A program made the translations under genes and the position numbers. Positions 22,401 through 31,700 of a stretch of 35,067 nucleotides of DNA are shown piece by piece. The stretch spans positions 1-35,067 of the forward strand of contig DF237714.1 in assembly GCA_000708835.1 (NCBI GenBank), given 5' to 3'. The notes beneath the pieces were generated by a model. The model had not been told where the DNA came from and searched no databases. It saw nothing but the letters and a program-made list of their open reading frames with translations. Position 1 is the stretch's first letter; each line of letters begins with the position of its first letter. The DNA is from Klebsormidium nitens (Eukaryota > Streptophyta > Klebsormidiophyceae > Klebsormidiales > Klebsormidiaceae).

Positions 22401-25223
22401 TCGCAATCCAGAAAGCATGAGCCGAGACACTGTTGAGCGCTGGCTTCCAAACGGGCGTTGCAGAGGACCCGCTCCCAGTCGAAAGGCTGTTTCTCCATCA
22501 GCATCTTTCCATCAAAAGGAGACTTAAGAGGTCCCATTTATTTTCTAAATCCTGATCTTTGATCTTTTTCTGTCACCCGACACTCTCTCCCGTCGGCCCA
22601 GGTTTCATTATTTCATTGTTTTCAAGAGAGATAATAATAAGCCAAGATAATAGTAAACCCCGACCAACACTAACAGATCACACCAAAAAGACACCTGCTC
22701 CGCACCCATACCCACCCTAACCACCAGACTAACCGTACCCGTCCCAGTGCGGATTGATACCTTATTATCATCTCGGCTTATAATTATCTTTCTTGAGTCC
22801 AATCCAGGTTTCGTCCGCGGTCCTGCTGACGGTCGCCGGCACGCTGCTGGCGGGCTTCTTCGACCTGAGCTTCGACCTCGCGGGCTACGCTATGGCCTTC
22901 ACATCCGTCCTGCTCCAGGTGAGCCGCCGCCTGACAGAGTTATTACTTTTCTGGACCGGTTTCAAGCTGGGAGTGCCGCTTTGACGCCTTATGCGCGCAG
23001 CGCGTAAATCCACGTTCTGTCGCTTAAGAGGCGGTCCTTCGGCTGATGCCTCAACGGCTGTGGAGAGAGCGGAACCACGGCAAGAGGTGTGTCATTCTTT
23101 CCCCCTCAAGTCGTGAGTTCCACCAATACCTAAGGGACGTAGTACGGCGGTTCACACGAGAACAGCGAGTTTTATACCTTGTCCAGCGTTCATCAAAAGA
23201 GGAAGCGCCACAGTCATTCCCTAAAGGCCTCCCGTGACAGTATCTAGTCCCCCTAGCGACTGCTACTTCCTCGATTCAACCCATTGTACTGACAGGCGGG
23301 TTATCCGCTGACGGTGGAGAAAAGTGGTGCGGCAGAGAGCCTTGCCACCAACGAGCTCCTTGTGTGATGACCTCGCTAACCAAATCTCTACCTATCCCAC
23401 CTCTCTGTCATGCCAAGATTGCGACTAACCTAACCCACTTTCTGCCAGGCGGGCTATTTGTTGATGGTGGAGAAGAGCGGCGCGGAAGAGGGCCTCCACC
23501 GACGAGCTCCTTGTTTGGTGTCCTCGCGAACCAACTCTAACGAACCCCACCCACTTTCTGCCAGGCGGGCCACTCTAACCAGCTATTGCTAACCTAACCC
23601 GATTTTCCGACAGGCGGGTTATCTGCTAATGGTGGAGAAGAGCGGCGCTGAAGAGGGCCTCAACACCAACGAGCTCCTTCTCTACAACAGCGCCATGTCG
23701 CTGCCGGTGCTGCTGGTCATCGTCGGCGCCTCGGGGGAGCTCTCGCGAGCGCACACTGCCTTCGGAATCCAGGTGGGAGGATATTCCCCGGCATTACGAT
23801 GCGAGCGAGTTTTTTGCCTCGTCATTTCGTACTCGTGGGCGCTTCGGCAGAGCCGCTCTCAAAATTTAGGTGCTCTAGGTATAGCTTACGCTCAGCCGAC
23901 CCCGCGTTTTGGGGGTCGTCTTGCTCCAATTTCGCGCTTCGGGAGAGCTCGCTCACGCAGACACGCTGTCTAAACGCTGTCTTTGTTTGAGTGTCTGAAT
24001 CCAAACTGTTTTAGTGCCAGATTGTTTAAGGTGCAGAAGCCAAACGACACGGTTCTTGCATGCAAAAATGCCTGAGCACGCAAGTTTCAAATCTGTTGAG
24101 GGTTTTACAAGTGTTCGAAGTCGATTTGATTGGAGTAGACACCAGATGACCCCACGAATATGTATGTTGAGTTTGGGCGTTTTGCTTCCGTGGGTGGGAA
24201 CAAGGAGTGATTGACTTGACAATCAAAATTTGGGGGCGTCCTTTCCATCTTTGTTGGAGGCTAGCGAAGCTACACTAACACACGAAAGTGCTCGTAATTG
24301 AAAAACCAACGGTGTCTTTCCCGTCGCAATGGTTGCCCTCTTGTGCTCCTCTCGATGTTCCTCATCTTCCTCTCAAGACACCCAGGGCCTGGTATTTTCA
24401 ACCCCGAAATTGTCTGTAGATTGACAAACGATATATGTAGATCGAACATTCCTAAATTCAGAAAAGATTGTAAGTTTCCACTATGCACGTTCGTATATTT
24501 TTAAGAAAAAACAATCTTTCTAGGATCATCTTTGCTGCCTTCTGCAAACCCCTTGCAGATGCTCGCCTCACCCGAGGCTCCTCATCTCACCCCCTATTAA
24601 AGCCTCAAGGCCCTTTAATCCAAAAGCCGCCATTGTCAACTCCCTACTTTTTTTGTCAGGTTCCAGGAGCTTGATGAGAGTATTTCGTGACCGTTGGAAA
24701 CCCCTCGCAGATGCTCTCGTCGTGGACGTTTTTCCTGCTCCTCGTTTCCCTCTTCCTACATCCTGAAGACCCGGAAACTCGAAATGGTTCCTTTTCGACG
24801 GTTTCCCTCGTTGCCCTCCTCCTAATCCTGGAAAACCTGGAAACCCGGAACTCGAAACGGTCAATATCTTTGCAGATGCTCTCGTCGTGGACATTTTTCC
24901 CGACGCTCCTCGTCTCCCTCCTGCTGGGCAGCCTACTCAACTTCACGCTCTTCCTTAACACCCTGGTTAACAGCGCGCTGACCACAACGATCGTCGGCGT
25001 TTTGAAAGGTGTTGTTAGCACGGTGTTGGGCTTTTTCCTTCTGGGGGGGGTCAAGCTGACCCTCCTCGGGTTGTTCGGGATTCTCATTAACACCACGGGG
25101 GGAGTGTGGTATTCGTTTGCAAAGTTTTACGAGAAGCGGGGGCAAGCGGCCCGGCCAAAGGGGGAGGGGGTTGCGAGCGAACCGCTGTTGCCGGTTTCGA
25201 CTAATCCAGGGCCCCGATCATGA
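19458..25223 (+). CDS. Nucleotide-sugar transporter, DMT/NST superfamily (UGNT1/SLC35D-like)
   Basis: This is a multi-pass Golgi/ER membrane antiporter of the drug/metabolite superfamily, expected to exchange a nucleotide sugar for the nucleoside monophosphate. Nine exons are read: 19458-19549, 20236-20377, 20561-20572, 20998-21064, 21414-21450, 22053-22140, 22808-22918, 23614-23772 and 24876-25223. All phases agree and the product is 351 aa. About ten hydrophobic segments are visible. Family-like stretches are VFLYNANVAFALASLQTLN, IPMYVTLKRLTPVVVL, FFDLSFDLAGYAMAFTSV, GYLLMVEKSGAEEGLNT and LTTTIVGVLKGVVST, plus INTTGGVWYSFAKFY near the end. The wording VEKSGAEEGL resembles plant UDP-GlcNAc/GalNAc transporter UGNT1 as I recall it; substrate specificity cannot be read from sequence. 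The C-terminal tail is Lys/Pro-rich and presumably cytosolic. Exon 3 is a 12-nt microexon. Exons 8 and 9 have decayed upstream copies. Confidence 0.93.
22622..22796. mobile_element. 175-bp hairpin (MITE-like) element in transporter intron 6
   Basis: The left arm (22622-22656) and the right arm (22762-22796) are inverted repeats of 35 bp with about 30 matches; the outer ends read TCAAGA and TCTTGA, and both carry the core ATAAGCC. The 105-bp centre is C/A-rich on the plus strand. No clear target-site duplication is visible, so a foldback element or MITE is likely but not proven. The right arm ends 11 nt before exon 7, so it probably supplies the polypyrimidine or branch-point region of that acceptor. 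Confidence 0.72.
23296..23690 (+). repeat. Three tandem copies of the 5' end of transporter exon 8
   Basis: The real exon 8 start (23614, GCGGGTTATCTG) has two upstream relatives at 23296 and 23449, offsets of 153 and 165 bp. Each is preceded by a CAG acceptor; the last two also share CTAACCTAACCC upstream, a likely branch-point region. Copy 1 reads AGYPLTVEKSGAAESL and then a TGA after LLV. Copy 2 reads AGYLLMVEKSGAEEGL, then loses two bases and shifts frame. A further fragment with TTTCTGCCAGGCGGGC is near 23560. The copies look about 80-90% identical by eye. Confidence 0.93.
24559..24925 (+). repeat. Three copies of the 5' end of transporter exon 9
   Basis: The real exon 9 start (24876, CAG then ATGCTCTCGTCGTGG) is repeated at 24711 and, with a short internal deletion, at 24559; offsets are 165 and 152 bp. 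Both extra copies keep the CAG acceptor. The segment 24711-24875 is 165 nt long, has no stop, and is in frame with exon 9. It contains its own sub-repeat (CCCGGAAACTCGAAATGG and CCCGGAACTCGAAACGG). Confidence 0.9.
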
Positions 25224-26117
25224 GGGTATAACCTGCCGTCTTTCTGTGCCGGCTCATACGACGAAGCCTTGTCCATAATAGACGCTTACACTGTCTCAGG
25301 ATATACAGAGTACCGCCGGAATTGCCGTTTCCGGAACATGAGGATTGCCAACAGGTTCCCTCGCTTTATGGCAGCAGCTAATATTGATCAAGATACAGCT
25401 TTTATTGAGGAGAACCGCTGGCGTCTACGTGGAATGTAAAACTCAACAGGCGCCCTGCGCCCCCTGCACCAGCAAGCAGTGTGCAGATTCGACTGAGAGG
25501 CAGCTCTGAAGAATATATCCAAGGTTTTCAGAAACTGTCTGGCAAACCTGCCAACATGCTAGATTAGTTGCATGCATGTTAGTCTCAGTTATGGCAGTGC
25601 ATTGCCCTGCGGCGGTTTCAGGGCGCCGATCGATCAGAACCCAGGAGGAATCAGCCCAATTACAGGGCACAAGGATTTAGCGAGCAAGTGGCCACGCGCA
25701 CAGTATGCATGTACACCAATCGTCCAACAGCTTGTCTGTTACTAATTTGCTGCATTGAACCGCTGTTTTTTTAACTCGCATGCCGCGCGCGGGCCCGGGC
25801 GGGACGGTCTTATAGAGCATTGGCCGATCGCTTACTAGCAGCTGTTCACCGCATGATCACCACATGATCGCAAGCATGATGATATTGCATCCGGGCGGCG
25901 CGGGCCAGCGTACAGTCGAACTTGCTCATCAACATTGATCGAAACCAAAATTGGAAGTAGAGACGGTGTGTCTGCATGACCGTGAGTCGTGCAACACATC
26001 ATCACACACGCGTTGAATTGAGCACAGCTGCGAAATTCATCAATGATGCAATATCTCACCGAGCGCGTCGTAATGAGAGGCAAGTTTTGAATTTGATGTA
26101 AGGAGTCAGCATAATCA
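25224..26117. other. Convergent intergenic region
   Basis: This lies between the 3' ends of the transporter and the ankyrin gene and should hold both terminators. No gene is visible. A GC-rich run at 25782-25805 contains the palindrome CCGCGCGCGG, the same 12-mer as upstream of the E2 gene. A cluster of CATGATC/CATGATG motifs is at 25850-25885. Confidence 0.5.
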
Positions 26118-28104
26118 TCAAGTTTCTTCGCCATCCGTGTCAAAGTAAGACAAGTTCACTGTCTTCGCTTTTTTTTCAACCGGCCCAACCGGCGCAGATG
26201 CGGACTCCCCAGCGATTCCGTCAGCTTGTTCCCCGCGGTGCTTCCGCAGATTACTCTTCCCCGCCTTCCCCGCCACTTTCGTCTCACCCTTCTCTTCTTT
26301 CTTACTCCCTTCTTCCCGTCCCGTTGTTGTCTCTCCTCGCCCATCTGCAGCCGGCACGTTCTTCGCCATCCGACTCCCCTCCTTCGCACCGGCTTCTTCA
26401 TTCGTTTGTCCCTCCACTTCGTTCCTCCCACCATCTACAGGTTGCCCCTCCGCTTTTTCTTTTTCCACGTTCTCATCTTCCGTCTCCCCTTTGCTTTTAC
26501 CAGCGTCCTCTTTCTCCTCAGCTTTTTGACCCGTCCCTGTTCGCAGCGCTTCCGCCACAGCTTCGTCCTTGGCTAGATCCAAGGGCGTCTGTCCCTGCTT
26601 GTTTGTCGCAGCAGTATCGGCGCCTTTTCGAACCAACGCAGCGACCATCTCGGCGTGCCCCCCTCCTGCCGCAAAGTGGAGCGGCGTCATCGCCTTTCGC
26701 GTGCGCACATTCACTTTCGCTTTGGCGGCCAGGAGCGCCTTCACGGCCGCCAGGTGGCCTCTCTGAGAAACATGGGGACGACCAAGACTCAGCAGATCCG
26801 ATAGAAACATTAGAAGGAACATCGACAAGGCAAAGAATGAGAGTCGAGTGTGAATATATGAGTGTCAACGAAAGCCTGCACAATTTCCTTGTGAAAAGAA
26901 GATGATAATGACATGGTAAAGTCAGGACTGCAGCACGGCGGATAGTCGACCAAGCAAGATCTGTCCGACTTTCACATATGACAGGCCATGAGAACCCAGG
27001 CGCCTCACCGCCAATGTCTTCATTCCCATTTGACTCCTTACAAACACTTGCTCTCTTTGCTAATGTGGGACCACTATTTTCAAGCAGCAAGGGACCTCCA
27101 CCTTTGAAGCAGAGGAAAGCAAGCACTGTAGCAGCACCCGCTAAAAATTTGAAAAGAAGCTTATTTCAAACTTCAAAGAGTGAAACAAAACAATTCCTTG
27201 ACTTATCGAAAGGGGTGAGAATATTCAGGGAAGAAGTGAATTGACTTCTTCTCTGACTTCTCACCAAGGTGAACATACGGCTTCACATCTTCAGCTGCAA
27301 TCAGAAAAGTTGGTCAAACATTCTCCCTTGACTGATCCCTTGACATCTTCCCTGACTCCTCACCAAGGTGAGCATACGACCTCATTTCCCTCAGCTGCAA
27401 TTTGAAAAGTTACTCAAACAAGCAACAAAAGAAGCTGGAATACCAATCACCTGGCTTGCAAAGTGTAGCGCCACCATGTCATCGGCGGCAGCCGCGTTCA
27501 CTGCGGCATGGTGGTCACAGAGTAGCTTAATGGCCTCCGCATGCCCCGCCCATGCAGCAAGATGCAGGCTGAGCGGGCGGCTGTCAAGGAGAAAAACCAA
27601 GATACATAGCCGATGTGAAACAAGGCCAACAAGCCTTGTCACGTGGCTGAAAGTAGAGGGCACAGCTGGATCACCATGCTGAAGTCTTCTTGCTTCGATC
27701 ATATGTGATGGTTGTCACTGGGGACTTGGCCAATCAGAGTCCAAGCAGTATCAGGCTTGCAGGATAGCAGGGTCTCTAGTGCAGCTAAGCCAAGCCATAA
27801 CAGCTGTATTCTCAACCAGAGTACCTTTTTTCCTGCAAGATGTCACATGGTCCTAGATATGTCCTCTCGTTTTTGTGCACAATCTGAGGAAGTGCAAGCT
27901 AGGCTCCCTCTTGTAAAGGAAGTTAACAATCAAAGGAGCAGTGACATGCAAATAGCACACGAATCTGAAGTGTCTCCATATGCACAAACCGTGAGGATAC
28001 GGAGTCCTGTTCAGCTTGTCCCTCTCATTGACATCAGCACCTTCAGCAATTGCTCGTGTGAGCCCTGGCAGGTCGCCACTCCTTGCTGCAGAATGGAATG
28101 CCAT
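26118..28104 (-). CDS. Ankyrin-repeat protein with charged C-terminal region
   Basis: Three exons are read on the minus strand: 28104-28001, 27568-27451 and 26762-26118, with consistent phases (2, 0) and a 288-aa product. The acceptor at 27569 was chosen because it restores the consensus TPLHLAAWAGH across the junction. About four ankyrin repeats cover residues 1-132 (AARSGDLPGL, TPLHLAAWAGHAEAIKLL, ALHFASQRGHLAAVKALL, TPLHFAAGGGHAEMVAAL), then a partial TPLDLAKDEA. Residues about 150-265 are low complexity, rich in Glu, Lys and Gly, and the end reads KAKTVNLSYFDTDGEET. Ankyrin repeats bind proteins; the partner is unknown. There is no membrane segment or signal peptide. An additional 5' exon is possible because a CAG lies just before the ATG. 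It is divergent from RanGAP. Confidence 0.87.
27240..27425. repeat. 99-bp tandem duplication in ankyrin-gene intron 2
   Basis: The segments at about 27240-27327 and 27339-27425 are diverged copies offset by 99 bp, sharing CTCACCAAGGTGARCATACG and TTCAGCTGCAAT-like blocks. Read on the gene's strand, each copy has a TTGCAG acceptor-like site followed about 30 nt later by a CTTG/GTGAG donor-like site. Confidence 0.85.
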
Positions 28105-28718
28105 GCTGGGAAACCAGGTGGATTTGAACCTTGGTGAGTAAACGAAGTCAAGGCCTGCAAAAAGCGGCGCTCACATCTAATTCAAAGCATGCATTCCTGT
28201 GCACAATGCAGCAGAAGGTAGAAGGGCAGCTTTCCCAGAAGCTAAGAAAAGCGCCTTAGAGCTGACAGAATCAGATTGTGAATAGCTAGAAAAATCATCT
28301 GCAATACTAAGTACTGCCCATACTACTACCTAGGGGGTGCCTTTGCCTGTGCCATACGAATGCGAGCAGGGCTCCAAATTCCAATGCCAATGGCAAGGGC
28401 TCCCTCCTCGTTCCATTCGATTTGCTTCAAACCCACACACTAACCAAGCAGAACATTTCTCATGAATCGAACCATTTCCGAGTGCATATTTCCACATCAG
28501 TTAGCCACTTTCCTTTCAACGTGAGTCCAGGGTTTGTACTTGGTTACGGATATAACCCATTGTCTATCAGAGTCTCTCTGGAGTTCGTTCCTGAGGCAGT
28601 CGAGAGAAAGTCTCGAGAAAGTCACTTCAAGAAGGTCGTCATTGAAGTTCATCACAAAGAAATTGCTTTCAATCATCCAGACCCCGTTCTGCAAGTGCTT
28701 CTGATTGCACCCTCGACT
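28105..28718. promoter_or_regulatory. Probable shared promoter region, ankyrin gene and RanGAP
   Basis: The start codons of the two genes face away from each other across only 614 bp, so both promoters and 5' UTRs must fit here unless an unrecognised 5' exon exists. No TATA box or other motif could be assigned with confidence. Confidence 0.5.
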
Positions 28719-31700
28719 ATGGAGGACGCAGGTGCCAGCCCGAATGCCAGTGCGAAGGAGGCCGTTGATTACGCTGTGTGGCCACCGAGCCAGCAGATGA
28801 GGGACCGCCTGGTGGAAAGGATTGCAACCAACCTGACAGCAATGTCATTCTTTGATGAGAAGGTGAAGCAGACAGAGTGTCCGTGTTTCGGGCACCATGG
28901 TTAATCTCAAACTATGTTAAAGCGTCATGAGAGTGTGTGGTCCTTACATTGCCACCGGATCCAGAACCTGTGGGGTTGCATTGTTACATCACTTCCAGTT
29001 CCTGGTTCGTCCAGTTAGTTCTGTATTCAACTCTTATGAATCACAACTCATATCGCATTGAAGTTTAAACGGGTGTGACAAAGTCACACATTCCTTTGAT
29101 GCTTCAGAATCATCCCAAAGAATTAGCAGATCTGACTGTGGCGGTATCTTTACTTTGCAGACAGAGCGCATTGATGACAAAGCAGCAGCTGCGTCTGCTG
29201 CAAGGATTGAATCCACTGCCTATGCGGCAGCGGAGACCGCCGGCTCTGGTGCTCTGAAGGAATATGCGAACAAGGCGGCAGAGTTGGTGCTGGCAGAACT
29301 GCAGCAGAAGTCTGTCGCGGCCGCACCACCAGCAAAGGCACCGACCAATGTGGTAAGCCTGTGAGACTGACGAGCGCAAGTCTTTTGTCGACCTCAGCAA
29401 TCAAAGATCTTAAGCGCATTGCAATGAACAAGATGCGATACATCTCGCCTATACTTTGCCATGTACCAGGTTCCTAGTATTTCCAGGCTCTGTCCTTTGA
29501 TAAGGGCCTCTTGGAGCAAGCAACCTCCTATCCACAATCCCAGCCTTGATTTGATCAATCTGCTTTGCATTGATACCTCTCTATTCCATGGCCTCCTACA
29601 GTTTGACGTTTCTGGAGGGAAGCGGGAGAAGGTGGACACAAAGGCAGCTGCAGAGGAGCTTCTGAAACCGATCTTGACAGCAGAACACTCGTACACAAAA
29701 GTATGCCTCCTGGACGACTTCCGCACCAATATATCATAGCTGACGTTTCTAAGTTTGCTTGCCTCTTCCTGGTCGGTCTGCAAATAGGCCAATCCAGGAG
29801 TGAGCGATCCTCTTCCAAGGGGCTGAAGTCCTCTTACTGGCCACTCGGAACTTTGTGCCCCAGTACATAGCCACTGCATTGTCAATCAAAGTTTTGCTGT
29901 TGACATTGTGCGCTCCCTCTTGTCAAATCTCCCTAGTTCTTCAAGAGATAAAGCCGACGGACAACATCAGTGCTTATAAGTTGGTTTATTGTGCAGGTTG
30001 TTTTGAGCAACAAGAGTTTCAACCAGGAAGGAGCGCAAGTGGTAGCGGCTGCTCTGGCAGCGTCCAAAGCACAGTTGACGGAGGCTGATTTGAGTGACAT
30101 CATTGCGGGCCAAGAAGTGAGTGACGAGATGCTCCTGACTTTGCTATGCAGCAAACCAAAAAGCACGCCGTGCTTTCATTACTCAGCATCCAAGAATCTT
30201 TCAATGCGGCACGGTATGAACAAATAGGTTCCCTAAGCAGGGAATATGACTTCAAACACACCTGTGTTCAAACTGGAGATTGGCACAACCGGACCGGTCA
30301 CTCTGTCGTCAGGGCCCGTCCGCAAGGCATCTTCAAGAGTCCCTGCAATATGGATGTTGTGTTTCTTGGCGGTGTTTACTGATGAATCGATAGTCAGCGG
30401 ACAATGTTAGTTGAGATGAGCAATTTCTCAATTGGAACTGCTCCCCGCCTTCTGTTATGAAGGAAAAGGAGGCACTCCGTGTGCTGGAGATCATCACGGG
30501 TGCTTTGATTGGCAGCAAGCTGCAATCCCTGAACCTGAGCGACAACGCGCTCGGGGAGAAGGGAGTTCGAGCGGCAAAGGCCATCTTCGAAAACCAGGTG
30601 ATTTTATTGCGGAAATCGATTCAAAGATTGCATATCCGTCCAGGAAAGAACTATGATAATGATGTTCTACGAAGAAATGCAGGTGTGACTTTCAAAGCTG
30701 AAATTAACCAGGAGGAATTCAGCATGGTATTCTGATCGCATCATGCAAGCTAGATACTGCCTGTCCCGGCTTCCATATGTTTCCTTGGCAAGGAGCAGGC
30801 TGTTCCCAGAATCGTGCAGTGAGCAGTTGATGCAGTGGGAAAATCGGCAACCACTGAATTGGGTTAAAAGGCAAAATATCTTCTGCAATTTTGCGATCTC
30901 TCCAAATCTCGCATGCTGCAGCAAGCTCTGGGCCGGCGGATTTATCAAGTATTTGGTTGGCATCGTCGCGTTTGCATATGGAGCACACTTCATCAGTGTG
31001 TCATCTGAATTGACGGAACAGCGCATTCCTTCGTTTGAAGTTGCAACTTACGCTTTGCAGAGCTCGTTGCAACATCTTTACTTCTGCAATAACGGCATCT
31101 CGCCCGAGGCTGCCGCAGCGATCCACGAACTGCTGGCCGCGCCCAAGGAGCTCCGCACCTTGCACTTCTACAACAACATGAGTGGTAGGTTATACTTAGG
31201 TGATACTACTTTGTTTGCAAAGTTATGCGCCTCGTCAAACATTGACGCAACAATTGGAGCTCAACTGGGACGAATGCCGCTTGTCCTAGTCATTTTGGCC
31301 ATGACAAGGTTTGCTCGTATCTGTGGCTTTTCGAGCTCTATGCCGGAGGAGTCTTCTTGAATCACGTCGACTGACAAGTGTGAAAGCTCGTCTGCGGTCC
31401 TCCCAAGCATGGGGTTCATTTTAAAGTAGAGAACTCAACTACGTACTTCGATTTCAAACAACTGGTGTATCTGCGTGTTCTTGGACCAGGGACGGGAGTC
31501 GACGACTCAAGCAAGTTGGATCGATCTAAGCCGGATGCGAACAGCCCGCAGTCTCAAACGATACTCTCCTTGTATGCAGGTGACGATGGGGCAAAGATTC
31601 TGGCGAAGGTCGTGACCGCTGCACCAGTGCTCGAGGACTTCCGCTTCTCTTCGACGCGGGTCGGAAGCGAGGGTGGTGCGGCGCTGGCATCCGCGCTACT

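Noticed and set aside
26198-26905. A 235-codon plus-strand open frame
   Set aside because: It is the antisense of the ankyrin gene's charged low-complexity exon and reads as Ser/Pro/Leu repeats.
28113-28135. GGTTCAAATCC on the minus strand, resembling a tRNA B box
   Set aside because: No T-arm stem, anticodon arm or acceptor stem can be drawn around it.
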